DNA of 50,441 nucleotides, taken from an uncultured Prevotellaceae bacterium. GTDB lineage: Bacteria; Bacteroidota; Bacteroidia; Bacteroidales; Muribaculaceae. How positions within the stretch are numbered: the first letter of the stretch is position 1; each line of letters opens with the position of its first letter. The DNA is taken from positions 1 through 50,441 of the forward strand of contig CAMJJG010000014.1 of NCBI GenBank assembly GCA_946406035.1, in the 5' to 3' direction. A model generated the notes under the pieces. That model was not told where the DNA came from. It saw only the letters and a list, made by a program, of their open reading frames with translations, and did no database searches. Positions 26,523 through 35,392 of the stretch are shown here, piece after piece. The translations under genes were made by a program, and so were the position numbers.

Positions 26523-27014
26523 TCAGTCAATAACAATGCCCATGACGGCGATACACACTATCGACACGGCGACAATAGCAGGCAGACACTTGGCGGCAAA
26601 GTAGCGCCAAAACAGCATCGACGGCGACAGCATCCACTTGCCGGCAGGGGTGCGGCTATAGGCCAGTTGTCCCATCGCGGCGCCCAGGATCACTCCCAGC
26701 ACCATCACGCGCGGTGCCAGCATGATGCCCAGCATGCCGCCGGCCATGGCCGTGAAGCCCACATACAGGTTGCTGGAGCGGTTGCCATCGGGCTCGCCGC
26801 TGGGCGACAGGTAGAACAATCCCACAGTGATGGCTGTGGCGATGCCCCAAAAGACGAAGGTGACCATCGGCACGGCGATGTAGTAACTCCAGTGCATGAG
26901 CAATAACCCCGCATAGGCGGGCACGGCGGCGACCCAACGGGGCCACAGCACGAGTGCCAACGCGGCTGCCAGGCATGTCACGCCTGCAATGAGCAGTATG
27001 GTTTGTATCACCAT
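26523..27014 (-). CDS. Small integral membrane protein of unknown function
   Basis: 163 residues that are almost entirely hydrophobic, with about five membrane segments (1-24, 29-47, 50-69, 84-118, 137-163). A glycine-rich stretch, GFTAMAGGMLGIMLAPRV-MVLGVILGAAMGQL, resembles the glycine-zipper part of DUF456-type membrane proteins, but I would not assign it. It ends just before the DUF4919 gene and follows the PgpH gene after 73 bases. It may belong to the same transcript as Rel and PgpH or have a weak promoter of its own. Confidence 0.75.
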   Translation of the reverse strand: MVIQTILLIAGVTCLAAALALVLWPRWVAAVPAYAGLLLMHWSYYIAVPMVTFVFWGIATAITVGLFYLSPSGEPDGNRSSNLYVGFTAMAGGMLGIMLAPRVMVLGVILGAAMGQLAYSRTPAGKWMLSPSMLFWRYFAAKCLPAIVAVSIVCIAVMGIVID

Positions 27015-27087
27015 GAGCGGTCTGTTTTACAAATTATCCTTCAGTTGTTATAGTAAACACGATTTTGTGCCTGTTTATTGCGTGGCA

Positions 27088-29193
27088 TCAGCCATTTTTC
27101 TCTTCATTGTCCTTGGTGCCGTTATAAGGTGGGGGCGTGGTGCCGTCGGCCGGTTCGTCGGCCTTGACTTCGCTGGGATAGGACACGCGGGCGTGATAGG
27201 CCGTGCGCAGCCGTTCCACAAACAGCTTCTTGATGGTTTCCACGTCGCGGAAGCTGATGGGAGCCTCACGCAGCAAGCCGTCGGCCACTTGCCCGTCGAT
27301 GATCTTGCCCACCATGGCGGCAATCGCCTCCTCGCTGTGGTCACTTAGGCTCTTGGTGGCCGCTTCACACGCGTCGGCCATCATCAGGATGGCGGCCTCT
27401 TTGGTCTGTGGGTTGGGGCCGGGATAGGTAAACGGCGCCTTGTCCACCTCCTGGTCGGGGCGTGCTTCGCGGGCCTTGTAGTAGAAGTATCGTGTGATGC
27501 CCTTGCCGTGATGCTGGGCAATCAGGTCCTTGATGACCTTGGGCAGATTGGCGTCGTCGGCGATTTTCAGGCCGTTAGTCACGTGATCGATGACAATCTT
27601 GGCGCTATCCTCGGGACGCACGAGGTGGTCGTGAGGATTCTCTCCAATCTGGTTCTCGGTGAAAAAGGCTGGATTCTGGGTCTTGCCGATGTCATGATAC
27701 AGGGCACCAGCGCGCACGAGCTGCATGTTGGCTCCAATTTCCAGAGCCGCTTCACCGCCCAGGTTGGCCACCTGCAGCGAGTGCTGGAATGTGCCCGGGC
27801 AATTGGTGGACAGTCGGCGCAGCAGCGGGTTGTTGATGTCGGCCAGCTCCAGCAATGTCATCGACGAGGTGAAGCCAAAGGCTTTTTCGATAATAGGGAT
27901 GATAAATGAGGCACACGCGAGAATCACGCTGTTGATCAAGAAGTTCCTGAAGCTGTACATGTCCAGCTTGGCAAAGTTGCCCTCGTTGATCAGCATCATG
28001 GCAATGTAGATGATGCTGTAGGCCAGGAAGATGAGCGCCGCACAGCGCACCAGTTGGGAGCGCTTGGTCAACTCCTTGATCGACACAATGGCGATGATGC
28101 CTGCCAGGAACTGCATGATGATGAACTCGGCCTGGTGACCGCTGGCAATGAGCGAACAGATGAGTACCGTGACAATGTGTGTAAAGAATGACGTGTGGTC
28201 GTCAAAAAACGAGGACACGATGATCGGCACCATGGCAAACGGTATCACATAGTACAGGCCGTACCTGAATTTCACGCACAAGAATACCGCGATCACAAAT
28301 ACCGTGATGAACGAGATTAGGAATACCATCTTGCGTGTGTTGTTGAACACCTGCTTGCGCAGCATCTTCATGAAATAGTAGAATGCCAGCATCAGGGTTG
28401 CCACAATGAGTATTTGACCCAGCAGGTTCAGCGTCTGGTCCACGTTGCGGCTCTTGTAGCGGCGCGTCAGCTCGTTGTGATAGCTCTCGATGGCCGCGGC
28501 CTTTTGCGGCGTGACGATGTCGCCGCGCGCGATGATTGCCTCGCCCTGCTGGACGGTGCCAGGAGAGCGCAGGGCGTTGCGCAGGTCCTCGCCCAGCCAT
28601 TTCTCGTTCTCCTCGGTATCAACCTTCATGTTGGGAACGAGGTAGTTGCTGATGTCAACGGCCTTGAGGGCTTCCTGGATGGCAACGTTGGGCCGCAGGG
28701 AGTCGGTAAGCCAGGCATAGGCTTGACGAACGGTCCTCATGTTGGTGGCATCCACCACTTGCAGCTCGTTGTTGCCCACCAGAAATCGCAGTTGCTTGCC
28801 GGTGCGGATGTCGTTAGCGGCATCGTTGTCAACAATGCCGTCGTTGTAGAGCTTGCTGACGGCCTGGAGCAGCGCGTGGCCTCCTGGGCGTCCGCTGAGT
28901 GCTCTGGACAACAGGGCCTCTTGCTGCTCGGCTTTTTTCAGGTCCAGTGTGTAAATCTTGGAAAAGTTCTGGTTCACGCTGTCGGTGATGTGCTTGCGGG
29001 TCGCCTCGTCAAACTCGATGTCAAACTCAAAGTTGGCCTCAAGGCGGGAATGGAGCCAAGGCTTTCCTACCTCAAAACTGTAGATGCGCGTCTGCTCACG
29101 GCAGTAGAAAAGCGTCGTGGCTATCAACAATACCGACAGCACAAGCAGCAGGATGACGATGAGGTTATTCTTTTTTCTGGATGATTTCATCAT
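27088..29193 (-). CDS. PgpH-type 7TM-HD cyclic-di-AMP phosphodiesterase
   Basis: 701 residues in the order expected for PgpH: N-terminal helix (about 10-27), a large extracytoplasmic 7TMR-HDED domain (about 30-255), a block of seven membrane helices (about 258-455), and a cytoplasmic HD domain (about 480-660). The HD pair is visible in GALYHDIGKTQNPAFF, with HHGKGITRYFYY and DACEAATKSL downstream. Known PgpH proteins hydrolyse c-di-AMP to pApA. It begins 34 bases after the Rel gene on the same strand, so two nucleotide-second-messenger enzymes share an operon. Confidence 0.93.
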   Translation of the reverse strand: MMKSSRKKNNLIVILLLVLSVLLIATTLFYCREQTRIYSFEVGKPWLHSRLEANFEFDIEFDEATRKHITDSVNQNFSKIYTLDLKKAEQQEALLSRALSGRPGGHALLQAVSKLYNDGIVDNDAANDIRTGKQLRFLVGNNELQVVDATNMRTVRQAYAWLTDSLRPNVAIQEALKAVDISNYLVPNMKVDTEENEKWLGEDLRNALRSPGTVQQGEAIIARGDIVTPQKAAAIESYHNELTRRYKSRNVDQTLNLLGQILIVATLMLAFYYFMKMLRKQVFNNTRKMVFLISFITVFVIAVFLCVKFRYGLYYVIPFAMVPIIVSSFFDDHTSFFTHIVTVLICSLIASGHQAEFIIMQFLAGIIAIVSIKELTKRSQLVRCAALIFLAYSIIYIAMMLINEGNFAKLDMYSFRNFLINSVILACASFIIPIIEKAFGFTSSMTLLELADINNPLLRRLSTNCPGTFQHSLQVANLGGEAALEIGANMQLVRAGALYHDIGKTQNPAFFTENQIGENPHDHLVRPEDSAKIVIDHVTNGLKIADDANLPKVIKDLIAQHHGKGITRYFYYKAREARPDQEVDKAPFTYPGPNPQTKEAAILMMADACEAATKSLSDHSEEAIAAMVGKIIDGQVADGLLREAPISFRDVETIKKLFVERLRTAYHARVSYPSEVKADEPADGTTPPPYNGTKDNEEKNG

Positions 29194-29227
29194 TGAGTGT
29201 TCTGGTGGTTAATACTTGGTCGTGGCG

Positions 29228-31462
29228 TCACAGCCTGTTCATGCGAGTGGCGCTGTTCACTCCTTTCACTTTCTTGATCTCGCGGCACAGGTTGGTAACG
29301 GCCTTGGCATCGCTGATGAGGATGTCGAGGTCGCAGCGGAAAACGCCCTGGTCCGAGGTTACGTTCATCTTCTTCATGTTGATTGACATGTTGGTCGAGA
29401 TGATATTAACGATGGCTTGCAGGATGCCTTTCTGGTCGATGCCCTCGATGCGTATCGAGGCCAGGAACTTGTCGCTGTGGTCCTCCCACGACGTTTGAAG
29501 CAGCCGCGAGCCGTAGCTGGCCTTGAGCCTTGCCAGTGTGGCGCAGTCCATCTTGTGGACGATGACCTCGCCGGCATCGTTGATAAAGCCCACCGTGTCA
29601 TCGCCGGGGATGGGGTGGCAGCAGTCGGCGATGTGGTAATTGCTCACGCCATCGCTGCTGGTAACCAGGCGGTAGATCGACTTGGTGTCGATGGCCTTGT
29701 CGGCCTTGTCGGTGGTCTCTTTGTGAGCTTCCTTGCCCCTGAAGGGGTTGCGTCGCCACCAGTTGAAGCGCAGGCCTTGTTCCTTCTTGCTGATGATTTC
29801 CTCGTTGAGTGTGATCTCATCATTGCCAATCATGTAGAAGAGTTCCTCCTTGCCGGCCACGCGCTGGCGGCCGATGGCCTGCGACAGCAATTCGTTGCTG
29901 AACTTGGTGTTGTGCTCCTCCAGGAAGTTCATGAAGCGTTTCTCGCCCTCCTCGATGATGAGGCGGCGCTGGTGGCGCAGGGCGGCCCTCAGGCGCGCCT
30001 TGCCCTTGGCGGTGACGACAAATTTCTCCCACTCGGCCTTGGGCCTCTGGGTGTTGCTGGTCAGGATCTCGACTTGGTCGCCGCTGGCTATCTTGTAGGA
30101 TAGGGGGCGCAGCTTGTGGTTGACCTTGCCCGCGATGCAATGCGTGCCCAGGTCGGTGTGTAGCGTGAACGCCAGGTCGAGCACCGATGAGCCCTTGGGC
30201 AGCTTCATCGCCTCGCCCTTGGGTGTGAAAACGATGATCTCGCTGGCAAACAGGTTAAGCTTCATCGTGTCCAGGAAGTCGATAGCGTTGGGCTCTGGCT
30301 CCTTGAGGATGTCGGTGATGGTGCTCAACCACTTGGAGAGTTCCTCCTCCTCCTCGCCCTCGCCAATCTTGTATTTCCAGTGGGCGGCAAAACCGCGCTC
30401 GGCTATCTCGTCCATTTTGCGACTCCTGATCTGCACCTCCACCCAGTTGCCGTCGGGGCCCATCACGGTAACGTGCAGGGCCTGGTACTGGTTCACCTTG
30501 GGAGTGGTGAGCCAGTCGCGCACGCGGTCAGGATGCTTGGTATAGACCTCGGTAATCTCGTTGTAGATATTCCAGCACAACCGCTTGGCGGCACTCTCGT
30601 CCTCGCAGTCAAACACGATGCGCGCGGCATACAGGTCATAAACCTCCTCAAACGGGATGCGCTTGTTCTGCATCTTGTTCCAGATCGAGTAGCAGGATTT
30701 CACGCGGGTGTAGAACTCATACTTCAGGCCCATGTTGTCCAGCCGCTCGCGTATCGGGGCCGAGAATCGGGCAAACAGCTCGTTACGGCCCTCCTCGCTG
30801 GCGGCAATCTGATCCTTGATGCGCTGGTACTCTGACGGGTGGTTGTACTTGAAGCTCAAGTCCTCGAGTTCGGTCTTGATGGCATACAGGCCCAGCCGAT
30901 GAGCCAACGGGGCATAAATGTAGAGCGTCTCACCGGCAATCTTGTACTGCTTGTTGGGGGGCATCGATGACAGGGTGCGCATGTTGTGCAGGCGGTCGGC
31001 CATCTTGATGAGCACGACGCGGATGTCCTCGCTCATCGTCAGCAGCAGTTTCCTGAAGTTCTCGGCCTGTAACGAGGCCTGGTCGCCAAAAATGCCGCCC
31101 GAGATCTTGGTCAAGCCGTCAACGATGCGGGCGATCTTCTTGCCAAATTGTGCCTCGATATCCTCGACGGTATATTCGGTGTCCTCGACAACGTCGTGCA
31201 GCAACGCCGCGCTGATGCTTGTTGAGCCCAGCCCGATTTCCTGGCTCACGATGGTGGCCACGGCCAGCGGGTGCATGATGTAGGGCTCGCCTGAGCGGCG
31301 CCTGATGCCCTTGTGGGCATCGCGCGCAAACATATAGGCTTTCTCAATAATCTCCACTTTCTTGCGGTGATTGCTTGAAAGATAGCCGTTTAACAGGTTC
31401 TGATAGGCCTGCTCAATCATCTGGTCTTCGACCTCGGGCGATAGGTTACTGTTCTGCATCAT
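29228..31462 (-). CDS. Bifunctional (p)ppGpp synthetase/hydrolase (Rel/SpoT)
   Basis: 744 residues with full long-RSH architecture: HD hydrolase domain (about 40-200) with the intact pair in AALLHDVVEDTEYT and KMADRLHNMRTL; synthetase domain (about 240-370) with YDLYAARIVFDCED and LHVTVMGPDGNWVEVQIRS; TGS (about 410-475, VFTPKGEAMKLPKGSSVLDLAF); a helical/zinc-finger region with HIADCCHPIPGDDTVGF; and a C-terminal ACT/RRM domain. Both activities look intact. It makes and degrades the stringent alarmone. It has its own TAnnTTTG promoter and leads the operon with PgpH. Confidence 0.96.
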   Translation of the reverse strand: MMQNSNLSPEVEDQMIEQAYQNLLNGYLSSNHRKKVEIIEKAYMFARDAHKGIRRRSGEPYIMHPLAVATIVSQEIGLGSTSISAALLHDVVEDTEYTVEDIEAQFGKKIARIVDGLTKISGGIFGDQASLQAENFRKLLLTMSEDIRVVLIKMADRLHNMRTLSSMPPNKQYKIAGETLYIYAPLAHRLGLYAIKTELEDLSFKYNHPSEYQRIKDQIAASEEGRNELFARFSAPIRERLDNMGLKYEFYTRVKSCYSIWNKMQNKRIPFEEVYDLYAARIVFDCEDESAAKRLCWNIYNEITEVYTKHPDRVRDWLTTPKVNQYQALHVTVMGPDGNWVEVQIRSRKMDEIAERGFAAHWKYKIGEGEEEEELSKWLSTITDILKEPEPNAIDFLDTMKLNLFASEIIVFTPKGEAMKLPKGSSVLDLAFTLHTDLGTHCIAGKVNHKLRPLSYKIASGDQVEILTSNTQRPKAEWEKFVVTAKGKARLRAALRHQRRLIIEEGEKRFMNFLEEHNTKFSNELLSQAIGRQRVAGKEELFYMIGNDEITLNEEIISKKEQGLRFNWWRRNPFRGKEAHKETTDKADKAIDTKSIYRLVTSSDGVSNYHIADCCHPIPGDDTVGFINDAGEVIVHKMDCATLARLKASYGSRLLQTSWEDHSDKFLASIRIEGIDQKGILQAIVNIISTNMSINMKKMNVTSDQGVFRCDLDILISDAKAVTNLCREIKKVKGVNSATRMNRL

Positions 31463-31488
31463 GACTCTTGAGGGTTTGTTTTAAACTA

Positions 31489-31496
31489 CAAAAGTA
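31489..31496 (-). promoter_or_regulatory. -7 promoter element for the Rel-PgpH operon
   Basis: TACTTTTG on the minus strand, a perfect TAnnTTTG, 27 bases upstream of the Rel start. Confidence 0.65.
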
Positions 31497-31573
31497 GCGA
31501 AAAGTTTTTAGTCACCAGTCTATCATCATCAGTTTTTTAGGGTAAAACCGAGAGCTGTAAGTTAAAATTGTCA

Positions 31574-32899
31574 TCAACCTTGTCCCTGGCTGGCGGGGCG
31601 GGTGCCCAGCGTGGGAGCGGTAACGTTCATGCGGCGGCGCCAGTCGCCATTGGCGCTATGGATCCACACGTTGCCCTCGCCGATGCTGATCTCGTTGATG
31701 GCGCCGCAGCCCAGCGGCAACCGCAGGATGGCGCGCACGCGGCCGTTTTGGTCACACACTTGCAGTCCCATGCTCGTGGCGGCCCACAGGTTGCCGTTGC
31801 CGTCGAGTGCGATGGATTGGATGTCCAGTGGGCGGCTGTTATCGTCGTTGTGCAGCCAGTAGAATGGCTCGCCGTGGGCGGGCTTGCTGTCCTGGAGGAT
31901 GTATTGCCACACGGCGTTGCCTGGTGTGGATGGTATCATGGCGACGTTGGTCAAGTCGGGATAGATGATAGAGGTCGTGGCCTTGCGCTCCACACCGTTG
32001 CCCATGCGTTCCCAGCCCTTGTCGTCGCTGGTGAGCAGGTCCTGCAAGAAATCGTTGCGGGTTTGGCCCGGCACAACGGCAGCCGGCCAGTCGCGCCACA
32101 TCCACGCCATCACTTGCGCGAGAATCTGGGTCGAGCGCGTCACGTTGTGGCCGCCATCGCTCCAGTCACACTCCATGTCATATCCCGCGAACCGCAGCGC
32201 GCTTGCCAGCATCTGGTTGCCCTCATACCAGTGCCCGAACAGGGGATTCCAGGCGTCATTGCTGCCATCCTGGATATATACGCGCAGGGGCAACGGTTCG
32301 GTCTTGCGCACCAGTGCCTGCAAGTCATTGCCGCCGCGCATGGCCACAAACGTGCCCACGCCCGTGAACACCTTGCCGAACAGGTCAGGCCGGTGCCACG
32401 CGGCGTTAAAGGCCGCTATGCCGCCGCTGCTCAGGCCGAAGATCATCCGGTCCTGAGGCTGGCGCGACAGGCGGATGGGACGCCCGTCGCTGGTGGTCAT
32501 GCGCTCTACCGCGGGCAGCACCTCGGTTTCCAGGAAGCGGGCAAACAGGTCGGTCGTCGAGTCGAACTCATAGCTGCGGTTATAGCGCAATACCGTGCCG
32601 TCGGCAGCCCTGACAACACCAGGCTGCAGGAATACGCCGATGGTTACCGGCATCTGGCCCGTGGCCATGAGCGAGTCCATCACTTGGGGAGCGTTGCACA
32701 GCACGCCGTCTAGACCAACATACAGTGCGGCTGCCTTCTTGCCCTTGTACTGGTCGGGAACGCACACCTGGAAGGTGTGCACCGTCCCGGGGTAGATAGC
32801 CGATTGCTCCAACGTCCCGTCGATGAGCACATGGCCCGCCGTTGCCCGCGACAGCGCCACAAGACAGATAATGATTAGGATAAGAAGTCTTGATTTCAT
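31574..32899 (-). CDS. Secreted esterase-fold hydrolase with partial propeller-like tail
   Basis: 441 residues with a signal peptide (about 1-22). Residues 30-270 match the Esterase_D/enterochelin-esterase alpha/beta-hydrolase fold: nucleophile S157 in FGLSSGG, an acid in DGSNDAW (D211 or D215), and H251 in SDGGHNVTRS. Substrates in this group include ferulate, acetyl-xylan and siderophore esters; none can be chosen here. The tail (about 300-441) has SIALDGNGNLWAATSMGLQVCD, like one or two blades of an SMP-30/gluconolactonase propeller, but it is too short for a complete propeller. Monocistronic. Confidence 0.85.
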   Translation of the reverse strand: MKSRLLILIIICLVALSRATAGHVLIDGTLEQSAIYPGTVHTFQVCVPDQYKGKKAAALYVGLDGVLCNAPQVMDSLMATGQMPVTIGVFLQPGVVRAADGTVLRYNRSYEFDSTTDLFARFLETEVLPAVERMTTSDGRPIRLSRQPQDRMIFGLSSGGIAAFNAAWHRPDLFGKVFTGVGTFVAMRGGNDLQALVRKTEPLPLRVYIQDGSNDAWNPLFGHWYEGNQMLASALRFAGYDMECDWSDGGHNVTRSTQILAQVMAWMWRDWPAAVVPGQTRNDFLQDLLTSDDKGWERMGNGVERKATTSIIYPDLTNVAMIPSTPGNAVWQYILQDSKPAHGEPFYWLHNDDNSRPLDIQSIALDGNGNLWAATSMGLQVCDQNGRVRAILRLPLGCGAINEISIGEGNVWIHSANGDWRRRMNVTAPTLGTRPASQGQG

Positions 32900-32921
32900 G
32901 TCTTTAAGTGATTAATTGCCG

Positions 32922-32948
32922 CAAATGTACACAAAATTCGTTCCACAA
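32922..32948 (-). promoter_or_regulatory. Promoter of the esterase gene
   Basis: Minus strand TTG (32948-32946) and TACATTTG (32929-32922), spaced 16 bases, about 23 bases upstream of the ATG. Confidence 0.6.
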
Positions 32949-32972
32949 GCAACCCTCAGTATAAAAGAGATA

Positions 32973-33006
32973 TCGCGGATGCCAAACCCCATGTTGGCAC
33001 CCGCGA
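32973..33006 (-). terminator. Hairpin downstream of the BspA-like gene
   Basis: Arms 32973-32985 and 32994-33006 pair over 13 positions with one A-C mismatch, with an 8-base loop. It is 30 bases after the stop at 33036 and is followed on the minus strand by a TATCTCTTTTATA stretch. Confidence 0.75.
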
Positions 33007-33035
33007 CGTTTCTTAATTAGGTAGTAACAGCGATA

Positions 33036-34109
33036 TCAATTGCCGCTGAGTAGCATGTCAATGAGAATTGTTATATCCTTAATGTTGACGTTGCCATCAC
33101 CATCAACGTCGCCCCATGCTGGAAGGTCGTCTGTACCCAGCAACATGTCAATCAGGTTGGTCACGTCGTTGATGGCAATGTTGCCGTCGCCATTGATGTC
33201 ACCAGGCCCGGCACCGATAAACGGCACAATGCGCGTGAACTTGCCCCACTCCTCATGAGCACGATAAGCCTCAATGGACTCAGCAGGGACAAAAAGAGTC
33301 GCGTTATTGTAAATGAGATCAATCGAGTAATAATTTCCCTTGAACGAATCATACGTATCGGGAGGATTAATCGCCCTACAAGTGACTTTAGCAAGATCTT
33401 GGCAGTTATAGAATGCCAATGAGCCGATACTTGTGACAGTATTTGGAATGTCAACACTTACTACTCCACAATGGTAGAATGCATAATCAGCGATTCCAGC
33501 TACACTGTAAGTCTCATCCCTAAACACGATTTCCTCTGGAATCACGACTTCGCCCGTATAATAAGAGTCAGTACAAAACTTAGGATCAAAATCAGAGCAA
33601 ACCAAGACTTCACCGGTTTCGCTCGATGGCGCATTATAGTCGGAGTGGACAATATAATAGTTGATACCATTAACGACACATGCGCTGTACTCAAAATTCG
33701 ATGAAGGCATTATTGATACATCTTCAAGGTCGGCTGTACTGACCACATCGCTCATCAGTTTGCCCTCGGCCTGAGCGTAGGCTTCAATCACATAATTAGT
33801 AGGATACGACCCATTAGAATAGCATAACACAGGGCCATAATATTCAGTCCATTCATCGGGTCCATTACCTTCAACAACCCTATAATAAATAGTCGCTTCG
33901 TCTGCATCAGCGTTCACTATCGAGACCAAGAAATCAATCATAAGATATATTTCTCTATAGTCATCCTCAAACTGACCGGCATCCAACTGATAAGCATGCA
34001 TATTGACCTCAAAACTTGGTGCCGCCGTCTTCTCTGCTTCATCCTGGGCACTCATGGTCGCAGTGGCAGCGACCAGCAACATCAAGACTAATAGTAATTT
34101 CTTTTTCAT
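33036..34109 (-). CDS. Secreted BspA-like leucine-rich repeat protein with C-terminal dockerin repeats
   Basis: 357 residues. The signal peptide ends about SAQ (22). An N-terminal region of unknown fold (about 30-170) precedes a BspA/LRR_5-type repeat region, with YSVAGIADYAFYHCGVVSVDIP and VTSIGSLAFYNCQDLAKVTC. The C-terminus carries two dockerin-I-like calcium repeats, GDINGDGNIAINDVTNLIDMLL and GDVDGDGNVNIKDITILIDMLL (about 303-357), with Asp/Asn at the calcium positions. No T9SS sorting domain follows. Much of the gene is AT-richer than its neighbours. It is likely a surface or secreted adhesin-type protein. Confidence 0.88.
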   Translation of the reverse strand: MKKKLLLVLMLLVAATATMSAQDEAEKTAAPSFEVNMHAYQLDAGQFEDDYREIYLMIDFLVSIVNADADEATIYYRVVEGNGPDEWTEYYGPVLCYSNGSYPTNYVIEAYAQAEGKLMSDVVSTADLEDVSIMPSSNFEYSACVVNGINYYIVHSDYNAPSSETGEVLVCSDFDPKFCTDSYYTGEVVIPEEIVFRDETYSVAGIADYAFYHCGVVSVDIPNTVTSIGSLAFYNCQDLAKVTCRAINPPDTYDSFKGNYYSIDLIYNNATLFVPAESIEAYRAHEEWGKFTRIVPFIGAGPGDINGDGNIAINDVTNLIDMLLGTDDLPAWGDVDGDGNVNIKDITILIDMLLSGN

Positions 34110-34148
34110 TGTCGTGGGGGATTAAGAGGTTAATAATAAATGTTTTTG

Positions 34149-34180
34149 CGAAATTACTTAGCTTTCACCACTTTTACAAA
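34149..34180 (-). promoter_or_regulatory. Promoter of the BspA-like gene, TTCG variant
   Basis: Minus strand TTTG (34180-34177) and TAATTTCG (34156-34149), spaced 20 bases. The -7 box differs from TAnnTTTG at one base. Confidence 0.6.
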
Positions 34181-34313
34181 TAGTTATAAGAAATAATGTA
34201 GGAATCTCTCATTTTTTTGGCTAAAGTGTCTAATTTTTTTACACTTTATCAATTGGTTGAATGAATTGCCGTGTTTTCAAGCCCAATGCACAAGATGCTA
34301 TGAGGGGGGGGTG

Positions 34314-34354
34314 AAACACAACGTGCGCCCCGCGATGGGACGCACGTTGTGTTT
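34314..34354. terminator. 14-bp perfect hairpin after the NlpC/P60 gene
   Basis: AAACACAACGTGCG (34314-34327) pairs exactly with 34341-34354; the loop contains an additional CCC/GGG pair. It is 27 bases after the stop at 34381. The T-rich flank is on the plus-strand side. Confidence 0.75.
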
Positions 34355-34380
34355 TGTTATTTTTAATTTGGTAAATGCCT

Positions 34381-34914
34381 TTACAACACGCGGCAGGCGC
34401 CAACGTAGCGACGGCTGTAATAGGACTCGGTGTTCTTGCTCTCGGTCACACCACTGCTGCATGCCGAGTGGATGAAGTGGAACGTGTTGTCGTCGTTGAC
34501 ACGGGTAACGATGCCCACGTGGCCCACGCCGCCACGGCCCGAACGGCCCTGGAAGAAGACGAGGTCGCCAGGCTGCAGGTCCTTCTGCTTGATGCGCACG
34601 CCGTCAAAGATCTGGCCTCTCGACGAGCGGTCCAGCTCGATGCCAAAGCGCTTGAACACATAACTGGTAAAACCCGAGCAGTCAAAACCGCGCGGGGAGG
34701 ATGCGCCATAACGATAGGGCGTGCCGCGAAAGCGGTAGGCATACCTGATGACTTGGTCAACGATGTTGTTGCGGCTATTCTGCTCTAGCTGTTCAAGGAC
34801 GGTACCATGACTGCGGGACGCCAGCTGCTGTGACTGAGCAGTGAATGTGGTGAGAGTGATTGCAAATAGAATGAATAATGCTGATAAACTTATTTTACTT
34901 TTGATAAAACTCAT
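34381..34914 (-). CDS. NlpC/P60-family cell-wall peptidase
   Basis: 177 residues. The signal peptide is about residues 1-26. The C40 catalytic triad is intact: C79 in FDCSGFTSYVF, H132 in GHVGIV, H149 in HFIHSACSS. The domain starts at RYAYRFRGTPYRYG and fills the rest of the protein, with no separate cell-wall binding domain. Such enzymes cleave peptidoglycan stem peptides, typically gamma-D-Glu-diamino-acid bonds. It is transcribed from a promoter about 100 bases upstream, leaving an unusually long leader. Confidence 0.94.
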   Translation of the reverse strand: MSFIKSKISLSALFILFAITLTTFTAQSQQLASRSHGTVLEQLEQNSRNNIVDQVIRYAYRFRGTPYRYGASSPRGFDCSGFTSYVFKRFGIELDRSSRGQIFDGVRIKQKDLQPGDLVFFQGRSGRGGVGHVGIVTRVNDDNTFHFIHSACSSGVTESKNTESYYSRRYVGACRVL

Positions 34915-35012
34915 AATTTTTGTTTTAGTGGACTGGAAAATCCGCTCATCGGCGGCTTTTTCGTTAAGGGCATCGAGAACGATTTCGACACCGTGCGCCC
35001 TGGTTTGTGATG

Positions 35013-35020
35013 CAAAGGTA
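35013..35020 (-). promoter_or_regulatory. -7 promoter element for the NlpC/P60 gene
   Basis: TACCTTTG on the minus strand; predicted start near 35006 gives a 5' leader of about 90 bases before the ATG at 34914. Confidence 0.6.
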
Positions 35021-35334
35021 GTTCAATCGACCAACCCGACCAAACATTGTAAACACTTGTAAACATTTGGCATTTTTGATGGTTTTGGGGTTGTGTTCCA
35101 CGCCAATCCCCCTTATAATAGGCACTCTCGGGAGATCGCAATGTTTAATTTTTGGAAATTAAAAATGAAAAAGTTTACACTTTTTAACATTAAATGGCAT
35201 CCTATAAGATTTATTTTTTGAATTTTTGCTACCCAAACCGTTCACGATGCATCGATGCGTCGCCCTCTGAATTGCAAAATGCAATCAAAACCTGCTCTTT
35301 TATTAAAAAATGGATTCCAGACTCCAGCTGGCAC
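35021..35334. other. AT-rich intergenic stretch, nothing recognised
   Basis: About 310 bases between the NlpC/P60 promoter and the hairpin after the Rieske-like gene. No protein-like frame with an ATG and no RNA family recognised. Confidence 0.5.
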
Positions 35335-35371
35335 CCATCGATTGCCCCACGGGCCGTGGAACAATCGATGG
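35335..35371 (-). terminator. Two-part hairpin after the Rieske-like gene
   Basis: CCATCGATTG (35335-35344) pairs with 35362-35371, and an inner CCAC/GTGG stem (35347-35350 with 35356-35359) stacks on it. It begins 22 bases after the stop at 35393. No T run. Confidence 0.65.
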
Positions 35372-35392
35372 ACTTGATGGCTTCTTGTGGTG

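Noticed and set aside
35021-35334. A small RNA upstream of the NlpC/P60 gene
   Set aside because: No promoter-hairpin pair that would define a separate transcript was found beyond the NlpC/P60 promoter itself.
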